From Hydractinia symbiolongicarpus (Eukaryota; Cnidaria; Hydrozoa; Anthoathecata; Hydractiniidae), in the NCBI RefSeq assembly GCF_029227915.1, contig NC_079876.1, forward strand, positions 4,962,001-5,026,000: a DNA stretch of 64,000 bases, in the 5' to 3' direction. Shown here one piece after another: positions 10,500 through 24,780 of the stretch. Under the pieces are notes generated by a model. It was not told where the DNA came from and made no database searches. It worked only from the letters and a program-made list of their open reading frames with translations. How positions within the stretch are numbered: position 1 is the stretch's first letter; each line of letters starts with the position of its first letter. The translations under genes were made by a program, and so were the position numbers.

Positions 10500-11685
10500 C
10501 CTAAATTTTTAAATGAAGCGCTACCACAGCGCCCAGTGTAATCGCTGATTTGCGGAATCACGTCAAATTAAGAAAATGTTTTTTCTTGTAGTCCATTTGT
10601 GTCATCTATCACATTGATCATGTCACAGTCCAAAGCTAGTTCAATTAAGTCCCACAGTCAATCGTTTCACTGTTAAAAGCGATGCAACCTAGTAATATCA
10701 GATAAATATCGCTAAATATATGTTGGTACTAATATGTGATCCAACCTTTGAAACTCAAACGGATTAACACCGTTAGAAAGTCAATGAAATGTAGTTTTTA
10801 AAACTGTCGCTATTTCTTCAGCGCCCGATAACGGATAGCATTGGTTCCACAGTAAAAAACGACTTATTTATCTAAATTTTTAAATAAAGTGCTACCACAA
10901 CGCCCAGTGTAATCGCTGAGCTCCGGCAATCACGTCAAATTAAGAAGAATGGTTTTTCTTGGAGTCCATTTGTGTCATTTATCACATTGATCAGGTCACG
11001 GTCCAAAGTTAGTTCAATTAAGTCCCACAGTCAATCGTTTCACTGTTAAAGGCGATGCAACCTAGTAATGTTAGATAAATATCGCTAAATACATGTTGGT
11101 ACGAAAATGTGACCCAACCGTTGAAACTCAAACGGACTGACACCGTTAAAAAGTCAATGAAATGTAGTTTTTGAAGCTGTCGCTATTTCTTCAGCGCGCG
11201 ATAACGGCTAAGATTGGTCCCACAGTAAAAAATGACTTTTTATCTTAATTTTTATTTGAGGCGCTACCACAGCGCCCAGTGTAATCGCTGTGTTACAGCA
11301 ATCATTTCATATTAAGAAGAATGTTATTTCTTGGAGTCCAATTCTCTCACTTATCACATTCATCAGTTCACAGTCCAAAGTTAGTGCAATTAAGTCCCAC
11401 ATGCAATCGTTTCACTGTTAAAAGCGATGCAACCTAGTAATAACAGATAAATATCGCTAAATACATGTTGGTACGAATATGTGACGCAACCGTTGTAACT
11501 GAAGCGGATTGATACCGTTAGAAAGTTAATGAAATGTAGCTCTTGAAAGTGTCGCTATTTCTTCAGGGCGCGATAACGGCTAGGATTGGTCCCACAGTAA
11601 AAATGACTTATTTATCTAAATTTTTAAATCAAGCGCTACCACAACGCCCAGTGTAATCGCTGATTTCCGGCAATCACGTCAAATT
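10500..11685 (+). repeat. Segment repeated at about 35350-36535 (offset 24852 bp)
   Basis: Private variants coincide: GATCCAACCTTTG (CCAACC at 10741 and 35593), and CATCAGTTCACAG followed by AGTGCAATTAAG (11361 and 36214). The offset is 24852-24853 bp. The two copies diverge after the hairpin of the last monomer. Confidence 0.7.
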
Positions 11686-11776
11686 AAGAAGAATGTTTTT
11701 TCTTGGAGTCCATTAGAAAGTCAATGAAGTGTAGTTTTTGAAACTGTCGCTATTTCTTCAGCGCGCAATAACGGAT
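11582..11776 (+). repeat. Truncated 195-bp monomer
   Basis: The spacing to the next AGGATTGG box is 195 bp. The break is at TTGGAGTCCA joined to TTAGAAAGTCAATG near 11712, removing about 177 bp. It is a single event, unlike the mini-monomers. Confidence 0.85.
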
Positions 11777-14700
11777 AGGATTGGTCCCGCAGAAAAGAAC
11801 GACTTTTTTTTCTAAATTTTTAAATAAAGCGCTACCACAACGCCCAGTGTAATAGCTGGTTTCCGGCAATCACCTCAAATTAAGAAGAATGTTATTTCTT
11901 GGAGTCCAATTGTCTCACTTTCACATTTATAAGGTCACAGTCCATAATCAGTTCAATTAAGTCTCACAGTCAATCGTTTCACTGTTAAAAGCCATACAAC
12001 CTAGTAATATCAGAAAAATATCTCTAAATACATGTTGGTACGAATATGTGACCCAACCGTTGTAACTCAAACGGATTAACACCGTTAGAAAGTCAATGAA
12101 ATGTAGTTTTTAAAACTGTCGCTATTTCTTTAGCGCGCGATAACGGATAGGATTGGTCCCACAGAAAAGAACGACTTATTTATCTAAATTTTTAAATGAA
12201 GCGATACCACAGCGCTAAGTGTAATCGCTGATTTGCGGTAATCACTTCAAATTAAGAAAATGTTTTTTCTTGGAGTGCATTTGTGTCATCTATCACATTG
12301 ATCAGGTCACAGTCCAAAGTTAGTTCAATTAAATCCCACAGTCAATCGTTTCACTGTTAAAAGCGATGCAATCCAGTAATATCAGATAAATATCGCTAAA
12401 TACATGTTGGTACGAATATGTGACCCAACCGTTGAAACTCAAACAAACTGACACTGTTAGAAAGTCAATGAAATGTAGTTTTTGAAACTGTCGCTGTTTC
12501 ATCAGCGCGCAATAACGGCTAGGATTGGTCCCACAGTAAAGAATGTCTTATTTACCTAAATTTCAAATGAAGCGCTACCACAGCGCCAAATGTAATCGCT
12601 GAGTTCCGCCAATCACGTCAAATTAAGAAGAATGTTATTTCTTGGAGTCCAATTGTCTCATTTATCACATTTATCAGGTCACAGTCCAAAGTTAGTTCAA
12701 TTAAGTCCAACAGTCAATCGTTTCACTGTTAAAAGCCATACAACCTAGTAATATCAGAAAAATATCGCTAAATACATGTTGGTACGAATATGTGACCCAA
12801 CCGTTGTAACTCAAACGAATTGACACCGTTAGAAAGTCAATGAAATGTAGTTTTTAAAACTGTCGCTATTTCTTCAGCGCGCGATAAGGGATAAGATTGG
12901 TCCCACAGTAAAAAATGACTTTCTATCTTAATTTTTAATTGAAGCGCTACCACAGCGCCCAGTGTAATCGCTGACTTTCAGGAATCATTTCATATTAAGA
13001 AGAATGTTATTTCTTGGAGTCCAATTGTCTCACTATCACATTTATAAGGTCAAAGTCCATAATCAGTTCAATTAAATCCCACAGTCAATCGTTTTACTGT
13101 TAAAAGCCATACAACCTAGTAACATCAGAAGAATATCACTAAATACATGTTGGTACGAAAATGTGACCCAACCGTTGAAACTCAAACGGACTGACACCGT
13201 TAAAAAGTCAATGAAATGTAGTTTTTGAAGCGGTAGTTATTTCTTCAGCGCGCAATAAGGGCTAGGATTGGTCCCACAGGAAATTTGACTTATTTATCTA
13301 ATTTTTTAAATAAAGCCCTACAACATCGCCCAGTGTAATCGCTGAGTTCCGGCAATCACGTCAAATTAAGAAGAATGTTATTTCTTGGAGTCCAATTGTC
13401 TCACCTATAACATTTATAAGGTCACGGTCCAAAATCAGTTCAATTATGTGCCACAGTCAATCGTTTCACTGTTAAAAGCCACACAACCTAGTAATATCAG
13501 AAAAATATCGCTAAATACATGTTGGTACGAATATGTGACCCAACCGTTGTAACTCAAACGGATTGACACCGTTAGAAAGTCAATGAAATGTAGTTTTTAA
13601 AACTGTCGCTATTTCTTCAGCGCGCGATAAGGGATAAGATTGGTCCCACAGTAAAAAATGACTTTCTATCTTAATTTTTAATTGAAGCGCTACCACAGCG
13701 CCCAGTGTAATCGCTGACTTTCAGGAATCATTTCATATTAAGAAGAATGTTATTTCTTGGAGTCCAATTGTCTCACTATCACATTTATAAGGTCAAAGTC
13801 CATAATCAGTTCAATTAAATCCCACAGTCAATCGTTTCACTGTTAAAAGCCATACAACCTAGTAACAGCAGAAGAATATCACTAAATACATGTTGGTACG
13901 AAAATGTGACCCAACCGTTGAAACTCAAACGGACTGACACCGTTAAAAAGTCAATGAAATGTAGTTTTTGAAGCGGTAGTTATTTCTTCAGCGCGCAATA
14001 AGGGCTAGGATTGGTCCCACAGGAAATTTGACTTATTTATCTAATTTTTTAAATGAAGCGCTACAACATCGCCCAGTGTAATCGCTGAGTTCCGGCAATC
14101 ACGTCAAATTAAGAAGAATGTTATTTCTTGGAGTCCAATTGTCTCACCTATAACATTTATAAGGTCACGGTCCAAAATCAGATCAATTATGTGCCACAGT
14201 CAATCGTTTCACTGTTAAAAGCCACACAACCTAGTAATATCAGAAAAATATCGCTAAATACATGTTGGTACGAATATGTGACCCAACCGTTGTAACTCAA
14301 ACGAACTGACACCGTTAGAAAGTCAATGAAATGTAGTTTTTGAAACTGTCGCTATTTCTTCAGCGCGCGATAACGGCCAGGATTGGTCCCACAGTAAAAA
14401 ATGACTTATTAATCTAAATTTTTAATTGAAGCGCTACCACAGCGCCCAGTGAAATCGCTGAGTTTCGACAATCATTTCAAATTAAGAAGAATGTTATTTC
14501 TTGGAGTCCAATTGTCTCACTTTCACATTTATCAGGTCACAGTCCATAATCAGTTCAATTAAGTCTCACAGTCAATCGTTTCACTGTTAAAAGCCATACA
14601 ACTTAGTAATCCCGGAAAAATAATGCTAAATACATGTTGGTACGAAAATGTGACTCAACCGTTGTAACTCAAACGGATTGATACTGTTAGAAAGTCAATG

Positions 14701-16220
14701 AAATGTAGTTTTTGAAACTGTCGCTATTTCTTCAGTGCGCGATAACGGCTAGGATTGGTCCCACAGTAAAGAATGTCTTATTTACCTAAATTTCAAATGA
14801 AGCGCTACCACAGCGCCAAATGTAATCGCTGAGTTCCGGCAATCACGTGAAATTAAGAAGAATGTTATTTCTTGGAGTCCAATTGTCTCATTTATCACAT
14901 TTATCAGGTCACAGTCCAAAGTTAGTTCAATTAAGTCCAACAGTCAATCGTTTCACTGGTAAAAGCCATACAACCTAGTAATATCAGAAAAATATCGCTA
15001 AATACATGTTGGTACGAATATGTGACCCAACCGTTGTCACTCAAACGGATTAACACCGTTAGAAAGTCAATGAAATGTAATTTTTAAAACTGTCGCTATT
15101 TCTTCAGCGCGCGATAAGGGATAGGATTGGTCACACAGTAAAAAATGACTTTTTATCTTAATTTTTAATTGAAGCGCTACTACAGCGACCAGTGCAATCG
15201 CTGACTTTCAGGAATCATTTCATATTAAGAAGAATGTTATTTCTTGAAGTCCAATTGTCTCACTATCACATTTATAAGGTCAAAGTCCATAATCAGTTCA
15301 ATTAAATCCCACAGTCAATCGTTTCACTGTTAAAAGCCATACAACGTAGTAATATCAGAAGAATATCACTAAATACATGTTGGTACGAATATGTGACCCG
15401 ATCGTTGTAACTCAAGCGAATTGGCACCGTTAGAAAGTCAATGAAATGTAGTTTTTAAAACTGTCGCTATTTCTTCAGCGCGCAATAACGGATAGGATTG
15501 GTCCCGCAGAAAATAACGACTTTTTTTTCTAAATTTTTATATAAAGCGCTACCACAACGCCCAGTGTAATAGCTGGTTTCCGGCAATCACCTCAAATTAA
15601 GAAGAATGTTTTTTCTTAGAGTCCATTTGTGTCATTTATCACATTGATTAGGTCACGCTCCAAAGTTAGTTCAATTAAGTCCCACAGTCAATCGTTTCAC
15701 TGTTAAAAGCGATGCAACCTAGCAATATCAGATAAATATCGCTAAATACATGTTGGTACGAAAATGTGACCCAACCGTTGAAACTCAAACGGACTGACAC
15801 CATTAAAAAGTCAATGAAATGTAGCTTTTGAAGCTGTAGCTATTTCTTCAGCGCGCGATAAGGGCTAGGATTGGTCCCACAGAAAATGTGACTTATTTAT
15901 CTAATTTTTTAAATGAAGCGCTACAACATCGCCCAGTGTAATCGCTGAGTTCCGGCAATCACGTCAAATTAAGAAGAATGTTATTTCTTGGAGTCCAATT
16001 GTCTCACTTATAACATTTATAAGGTCACGTTCCAAAGTCAGTTCAATTATGTGCCACAGTCAATCGTGTCACTGTTAAAAGCCATACAACCTAGTAATAT
16101 CAGAAAAATATCGCTAAATACATGTTGGTAGGAATATGTGACCCAACCGTTGTAACTCAAACGGATTAACACGGTTAGAAAGTCAATGAAATTTATTTTT
16201 TAAAACTGTCGCTATTTCTT
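11777..16220 (+). repeat. Satellite block containing a 743-bp dimer repeat
   Basis: Most monomers here are regular. Within the block, 12881-13623 and 13624-14366 form a tandem pair: GCGATAAGGGATAAG at 12881 and 13624, and GAAGCGGTAG at 13227 and 13970, all at 743 bp (2 monomers). The two copies differ at only a few positions on inspection. Confidence 0.75.
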
Positions 16221-19200
16221 CAGCGCGCGATAAGGGATAGGATTGGTCCCACAGAAAAGAACGATTTATTTATCTAAATTTTTAAATGAAGCGCTACCAC
16301 AGCGCCCAGTGTAATCGCTGATTTGCGGTAATCACTTCAAATTAAGAAAATGTTTTTTCTTGGAGTCCATTTGTGTCATCTATCACATTGATCAGGTCAC
16401 AGTCCAAAGTTAGTTCAATTAAATCCCACAGTCAATCGTTTCACTGTTAAAAGCGATGCAATCTAGTAATATCAGATAAATATCGCTAAATACATGTTGG
16501 TGCGAATATGTGACCCAACCGTTGAAACTCAAACGAACTGACACCGTTAGAAAGTCAATGAAATGTAGTTTTTGAAACTGTCGCTATTTCTTCAGCGCGC
16601 GATAACGGATAGGATTGGTCCCACAGTAAAGAATGTCTTATTTACCTAAACTTTTAAATGAAGCGCTACCACAGCGCCAAATGTAATCGCTGAATTCCGG
16701 CAATCACGTCAAATTAGGAAGAATGTTATTTCTTGGAGTCCAATTGTCTCATTTATCACATTTATCAGGTCACAGTCCAAAGTTAGTTCAATTAAGTCCA
16801 ACAGTCAATCGTTTCACTGTTAAAAGCCATACAACCTAGTAATATCAGAAAAATATCGCTAAGTACATGTTGGTACGAATATGTGACCCAACCGTTGAAA
16901 CTCAAACGCACTGACACCGTTAGAAAGTCAATGAAATGTAGTTTTTGAAACTGTCGCTATTTCTTCAGCGCGCGATAACGGCCAGGATTGGTCCCACAGT
17001 TAAAAATGACTTATTAATCTAAATTTTTTATTGAAGCGCTACCACAGCGCCCAGTGAAATCGCTGAGTTTCGGCAATCATTTCAAATTAAGAAGAATGTT
17101 ATTTCTTGGAGTCCAATTGTCTCACTTTCACATTTATAAGGTCACAGTCCATAATCAGTTCAATTAACTCTCACAGTCAATCGTTTCACTGTTAAAAGCC
17201 ATACAACTTAGTAATGCCGGAAAAATATTGCTAAATACATGTTTGTACGAATATGTGACTCAACCGTTGTAACTTAAACGGATTGATACTGTTAGAAAGT
17301 CAATGAAATTTAGTTTTTGAAACTGTCGCTATTTCTTCAGCGCGCGATAACGGATAAGATTGGTCCCACAGTAAAGAACGACTTATTTATCTAAATTTTT
17401 AAATAACGCGCCACCACAACGCCCAGTGTAATCGCTGAATTCCGGCAATCACGTCAAATTAAGAAGAATGTTTTTTCTTAGAGTCCATTTGTGTCATTTA
17501 TCACATTGATCAGGTCACGGTCCAAAGTTAGTTCAATTAAGTCCCACAGTCAATCGTTTCACTGTTAAAAGCGATGCAACCTAGCAATATGAGATAAATA
17601 TCGCTAAATACATGTTGGTACGAAAATGTGACCCAACCGATGAAACTCAAACGGACTGACACCGTTAAAAAGTCAATGAAATGTAGTTTTTTAAGCTGTA
17701 GCTATTTCTTCAGCGCGCGATTAGGGCTAGGATTGGTCCCACAGAAAATTTGACTTATTTATCTAATTTTTTAAATGAAGCGCTACAACATCGCCCAGTG
17801 TAATCGCTGAGTTCCGGCAATCACTTCAAATTAAGAAAATGTTTTTTCTTGGATTCCAATTGTCTCATTTATCACATTTATCAGGTCACAGTCCAAAGTT
17901 AGTTCAATTAAGTCCAACAGTCAATCGTTTTACTGTCAAAAGCCATAAAACCTATTAATATCAGAAAAATATCGCCCAATACATGTTGGTACGAATATGT
18001 GACCCAACCGTTGTAACTCAAACGGATTAACACCGTTAGAAAGTCAATGAAATGTAGTTTTTAAAACTGTCGCTATTTCTTCAGCGCGCGATAACGGATA
18101 GGATTGGTCCCACAGAAAAGAACGACTTATATATCTAAATTTTTAAATGAAGCGCTACCACAGCGCCCAGTGTAATCGCTGATTTGCGGTAATCACTTCA
18201 AATTAAGACAATGTTTTTTCTTGGAGTCCATTTGTGTCATCTATCACATTGATCAGGTCACAGTCCAAAGTTAGTTCAATTAAATCCCACAGTCAATCGT
18301 TTCACTGTTAAAAGCGATGCAATCTAGTAATATCAGATAAATATCGCTAAATACATGTTGATACGAATATGTGACCCAACCGTTGTAACTCAAACGGATT
18401 AACACCGTTAGAAATTCAATGAAATGTAGTTTTTAAAACTGTCGCTATTTCTTCAGCGCGCGATAACGGATAGGATTGGTCCCACAGAAAAGAACGACTT
18501 ATTTATCTAAATTTTTAAATGAAGCGCTACCACAGCGCCCAGTGTAATCGCTGATTTGCGGTAATCACTTCAAATTAAGAAAATGTTTTTTCTTGGAGTC
18601 CATTTGTGTCATCTATCACATTGATCAGGTCACAGTCCAAAGTTAGTTCAATTAAATCCCACAGTCAATCGTTTCACTGTTAAAAGCGATGCAATCTAGT
18701 AATATCAGATAAATATCGCTAAATACATGTTGGTGCGAATATGTGACCCAACCGTTGAAACTCAAACGAACTGACACCGTTAGAAAGTCAATGAAATGTA
18801 GTTTTTGAAACTGTCGCTATTTCTTCAGCGCGCGATAACGGATAGGATTGGTCCCACAGTAAAGAATGTCTTATTTACCTAAACTTTTAAATGAAGCGCT
18901 ACCACAGCGCCAAATGTAATCGCTGAATTCCGGCAATCACGTCAAATTAGGAAGAATTTTATTTCTTGGAGTCCAATTGTCTCATTTATCACATTTATCA
19001 GGTCACAGTCCAAAGTTAGTTCAATTAAGTCCAACAGTCAATCGTTTCACTGTTAAAAGCCATACAACCTAGTAATATCAGAAAAATATCGCTAAGTACA
19101 TGTTGGTACGAATATGTGACCTAACCGTTGAAACTCAAACGCACTGACACCGTTAGAAAGTCAATGAAATGTAGTTTTTGAAACTGTCGCTATTTCTTCA

Positions 19201-21450
19201 GCGCGCGATAACGGCCAGGATTGGTCCCACAGTTAAAAATGACTTATTAATCTAAATTTTTTATTGAAGCGCTACCACAGCGCCCAGTGAAATCGCTGAG
19301 TTTCGGCAATCATTTCAAATTAAGAAGAATGTTATTTCTTGGAGTCCAATTGTCTCACTTTCACATTTATAAGGTCACAGTCCATAATCAGTTCAATTAA
19401 CTCTCACAGTCAATCGTTTCACTGTTAAAAGCCATACAACTTAGTAATGCCGGAAAAATATTGCTAAATACATGTTTGTACGAATATGTGACTCAACCGT
19501 TGTAACTTAAACGGATTGATACTGTTAGAAAGTCAATGAAATTTAGTTTTTGAAACTGTCGCTATTTCTTCAGCGCGCGATAACGGATAAGATTGGTCCC
19601 ACAGTAAAGAACGACTTATTTATCTAAATTTTTAAATAACGCGCCACCACAACGCCCAGTGTAATCGCTGAATTCCGGCAATCACGTCAAATTAAGAAGA
19701 ATGTTTTTTCTTAGAGTCCATTTGTGTCATTTATCACATTGATCAGGTCACGGTCCAAAGTTAGTTCAATTAAGTCCCACAGTCAATCGTTTCACTGTTA
19801 AAAGCGATGCAACCTAGCAATATGAGATAAATATCGCTAAATACATGTTGGTACGAAAATGTGACCCAACCGATGAAACTCAAACGGACTGACACCGTTA
19901 AAAAGTCAATGAAATGTAGTTTTTTAAGCTGTAGCTATTTCTTCAGCGCGCGATTAGGGCTAGGATTGGTCCCACAGAAAATTTGACTTATTTATCTAAT
20001 TTTTTAAATGAAGCGCTACAACATCGCCCAGTGTAATCGCTGAGTTCCGGCAATCACTTCAAATTAAGAAAATGTTTTTTCTTGGATTCCAATTGCCTCA
20101 TTTATCACATTTATCAGGTCACAGTCCAAAGTTAGTTCAATTAAGTCCAACAGTCAATCGTTTTACTGTCAAAAGCCATACAACCTATTAATATCAGAAA
20201 AATATCGCCCAATACATGTTGGTACGAATATGTGACCCAACCGTTGTAACCCAAACGGATTAACACCGTTAGAAAGTCAATGAAATGTAGTTTTTAAAAC
20301 TGTCGCTATTTCTTCAGCGCGCGATAACGAATAGGATTGGTCCCACAGAAAAAAACGACTTATTTATCTAAATTTTTAAAGGAAGCGCTACCACAGCGCC
20401 CAGTGTAATCGCTGATTTGCGGTAATCACTTCAAAATAAGAAAATGTTTTTTCTTGGAGTCCATTTGTGACATTTATCACATTGATCAGGTCATGGTCCA
20501 AAGTTTGTTCAATTAAGTCCCACAGTCAATCGTTTCACTGTTAAAAGTCATACAACCTAGTAATATCAGAAAAATATCGCTAAATACATGTTGGTACGAA
20601 TATGTGACCCAACCGTTGTAACTCAAACGGATTAACACCGTTAGAAAGTCAATGAAATGTAGTTTTTAAAACTGTCGCTATTTCTTCAGCGCGCGATAAC
20701 GGATAGGATTGGTCCCACAGAAAAGAACGACTTATATATCTAAATTTTTAAATGAAGCGCTACCACAGCGCCCAGTGTAATCGCTGATTTGCGGTAATCA
20801 CTTCAAATTAAGACAATGTTTTTTCTTGGAGTCCATTTGTGTCATCTATCACATTGATCAGGTCACAGTCCAAAGTTAGTTCAATTAAATCCCACAGTCA
20901 ATCGTTTCACTGTTAAAAGCGATGCAATCTAGTAATATCAGATAAATATCGCTAAATACATGTTGATACGAATATGTGACCCAACCGTTGTAACTCAAAC
21001 GGATTAAAACCGTTAGAAATTCAATGAAATGTAGTTTTTAAAACTGTCGCTATTTCTTCAGCGCGCGATAACGGATAGGATTGGTCCCACAGAAAAGAAC
21101 GACTTATTTATCTAAATTTTTAAATGAAGCGCTACCACAGCGCCCAGTGTAATCGCTGATTTGCGGTAATCACTTCAAATTAAGAAAATGTTTTTTCTTG
21201 GAGTCCATTTGTGTCATCTATCACATTGATCAGGTCACAGTCCAAAGTTAGTTCAATTAAATCCCAGAGTCAATCGTTTCACTGTTAAAAGCGATGCAAT
21301 CTAGTAATATCAGATAAATATCGCTAAATACATGTTGGTACGAATATGTGACCCAACCGTTGAAACTCAAACGAACTGACACCGTTAGAAAGTCAATGAA
21401 ATGTAGTTTTTGAAACTGTCGCTATTTCTTCAGCGCGCGATATCGGATAG
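16220..21450 (+). repeat. Satellite block with 2233-bp (6-mer) tandem duplication shifting to 2605 bp (7-mer)
   Basis: Diagnostic variants repeat at 2233 bp: TTGGTGCGAAT (T at 16501 and 18734) and AAATAACGCGCCACC (17401 and 19634). Further right the offset becomes 2605 bp: CTTATATATC at 18126 and 20731, and GTTGATACGAAT at 18361 and 20966. One extra monomer therefore separates the copies on the right side. The copies are nearly identical, so the event looks recent. Confidence 0.8.
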
Positions 21451-24400
21451 GATTGGTCCCACAGTAAAAAACGACTTATTTATCTAAATTTTTAAATAAG
21501 GTGCTACCACAACGCCTAGTGTAATCGCTGAGCTCCGGCAATCACGTCAAATTAAGAAGAATGTTTTTTCTTGGAGTCCATTTGTGTCATTTATCACATT
21601 GATTAAGGTCACGGTCCAAAGTTAGTTCAATTAAGTCCCACAGTCAATCGTTTCACTGTTAAAGGCGATGCAACCTAGTAATATTAGATAAATATCGCTA
21701 AATACATGTTGGTACGAAAATGTGACCCAACCGTTGAAACTCAAACGGACTGACAGCGTTAAAAAGTCAATGAAATGTAGTTTTTGAAGCTGTAGCTACT
21801 TCTTCAGCGCGCGATAACGGCTAGGATTGGTCCCACAGTAAAATTTGACTTATTTATCTAATTTTTTAAATGAAGTGCTACCACAGCGCCCAGTGTAATC
21901 GCTGAGTTCCGGCAATCACGTCAAACTAAGAAGAATGTTATTTCTTGGAGTCCATTTGTGTCATTTATCACATTGATCAGGTCACGGTCCAAAGTTTGTT
22001 CAATTAAGTCCCACAGTCAATCGTTTCACTGTTAAAAGTCATACAACCTAGTAATATCAGAAAAATATCGCTAAATACATGTTGGTACGAATATGTGACC
22101 CAACCGTTGAAACTCAAACGAACTGACACCGTTAGAAAGTCAATGAAATGTAGTTTTTGAAACTGTCGCTATTTCTTCAGCGCACGATAACGGCTTGGAT
22201 TGGTCCCACATTAAAAAATGACTTTTTATCTTAATTTTTAATTGAAGCGCTACCACAGCGCCTACTGTAATCGCTGAGTTTCAGAAATCATTTCATTTTA
22301 AGAAGAATGTTATTTCTTGGAGTGCAATTGTGTCACTATCACATTTATAAGGTCAAAGTCCATAATCAGTTCAATTAAATCCCACAGTCAATCGTTTCAC
22401 TGTTAAAAGCCATACAACCTAGTAATATCAGAAGAATATCGCTAAATACATGTTGGTACGAATACGTGACCCAACCGTTGTAACTCAAACGAATTGGCAC
22501 CGTTAGAAAGTCAATGAAGTGTAGTTTTTGAAACTGTCGCTATTTCTTCAGCGCGCGATAACGGAGAGGATTGGTCCCACAGAAAAGAACGACTTGTTTA
22601 TCTTAATTTTTAATTGAGGCGCTACCACAGCGCCCAGTGTAATCGCTGAGTTTCAGCAATCATTTCATATTAAGAAGAATGTTTTTTCTTAGAGTCCATT
22701 TGTGTCAATTATCACATTGATCAGGTCACGGTCCAAAGTTAGTTCAATTAAGTCCCACAGTCAATCGTTTCACTGTTAAAAGCGATGCAACCTAGCAATA
22801 TCAGATAAATATCGCTAAATACATGTTGGTACGAAAATGTGACCAAACCGTTGTAACTGAAACGGACTGACACCGTTAGAAAGTCAATGAAATGTAGTTT
22901 TTAAAACTGTCGCTATTTCTTCAGCGCGCGATAACGGCTAGGATTGGTCCCAAAGTAAAAATGACTTATTTATCTAAATTTTTAAATCAAGCGCTACCAC
23001 AGCGCCCAGTGTAATCGCTGAGTTTCAGAAATTATTTCATATTAAGAAGAATGTTATTTCTTGGAGTCCATTTGTGTCATTTATCACATTGATCAGGTCA
23101 CGGTCCAAAGTTAACTCAATTAAGTCCCACAGTCAATCGTTTCACTGTTAAAAGCCATACAACTTAGTATTAACAGATAAATATCGCTAAATACATGTTG
23201 GTACGAATATGTGACGCAACCGTTGTAACTGAAGCGGATTGATACCGTTAGAAAGTTAATGAAATGTAGCTCTTGAAAGTGTCGCTATTTCTTCAGGGCG
23301 CGATAACGGCTAGGATTGGTCCCACAGTAAAAATGACTTATTTATCTAAATTTTTAAATCAAGCGCTACCACAACGCCCAGTGTAATCGCTGATTTCCGG
23401 CAATCACGTCAAATTGAGAAGAATGTTTTTTCTTGGAGTCCATTTGTGTCATTTATCACATTGATCAGGTCATGGTCCAAAATCAGTTCAATTATGTGCC
23501 ACAGTCAATTGTTTCACTGTTAAAAGCCATACAACCTAGTAATATCAGAAAAATATCGCTAAATACATGTTGGTACGAATATGTGACCCAACCGTTGTAA
23601 CTCAAACGGATTAACGCCGTTAGAAAGTCAATGAAATGTAGTTTTTGAAACTGTTGCTATATCTTCAGCGCGTGATAACGGATAGGATTGGTCCCACTGA
23701 AAAGAACGTAGTTTTTGAAACTGTCGCTATTTCTTCAGCGCGCAATAACGGATAGGATTGGTCCCACAGAAAAAAACGACTTATTTATCTAAATTTTTAA
23801 ATAAAGCGCTACTACAACGCCCAGTGTAATAGCTGATTTCCGGCAATCACGTCAATATAAGAAGAATATTTTTTCTTGGAGTCCATTTGTGTCATTTATC
23901 ACATTGATCAGGTCACGGTCCAAATTTAGTTCAATTAAGTCCCACAGTCAATCGTTTCACTGTTAAAAGCGATGCAACCTAGTAAAATCAGATAAATATC
24001 GCTAAATACATGTTGGTACGAAAATGTGACGAAACCGTTGAAAATCAAACGGACTGACACCGTTAAAAAGTCAATGAAGTATAGTTTTGGAAACTGTCGC
24101 TATTTCTTCAGCGCGTGATAACGGATAGGATTGGTCCCACAGTAAAGAACGACTTATTAATCTAAATTTAAATGAAGCGCTGCCACAGCGCCCAGTGTAA
24201 TCGCTTATTGCGGTAATCACGTCAAATTAAGAAGAATGTTTTTTCTTGGAGTCCATTTGTGTCATTTATCACATTGATCAGGTCACGGTCCAAAATCAGT
24301 TCAATTATGTGCCACAGTCAATCGCTTCACTGTTAAAAGCCATACCACCTAGTAATATCAGAAAAATATCGCTAAATACATGTTGGTACGAATATGTGAC

Positions 24401-24780
24401 CCAACCGTTGTAACTCAAACGGATTAACACCGTTAGAAAGTCAATGAAATGTAATTTTTGAAACTGTTGCTATTTCTTCAGCGCGTGATAACGGATAGGA
24501 TTGGTCCCACTGAAAAGAACGACTTATTTATCTAAATTTTTAAATGAAGCGCTACCACAGCGCCCAGTGTCATCGCTGAGTTCCGGCAATCACGTCAAAT
24601 TAAGAAGAATGTTATTTCTTGGGGTCCAATTGTCTCACTTATAACATTTATAACGTCACGGTCCAAAATCAGTTCAATTATGTGCCACAGTCAATCGTTT
24701 CACTGTTAAAAGCGATGCAACCTAGTAATATCAGATAAATATCGCTAAATACATGTTGGTACGAATATGTGACCCAACCG
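21450..24780 (+). repeat. Satellite block of mixed monomer subfamilies
   Basis: Full-length monomers with no tandem period that I could verify, plus one mini-monomer at 23684. Part of it (23.17-23.97 kb) repeats sequence from about 8.25 kb. Nothing else is present. Confidence 0.7.
23684..23753 (+). repeat. Mini-monomer 4 (70 bp)
   Basis: Same junction and flanking variants as mini-monomer 1, 14917 bp away, within a segment that matches on both sides. Confidence 0.9.
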
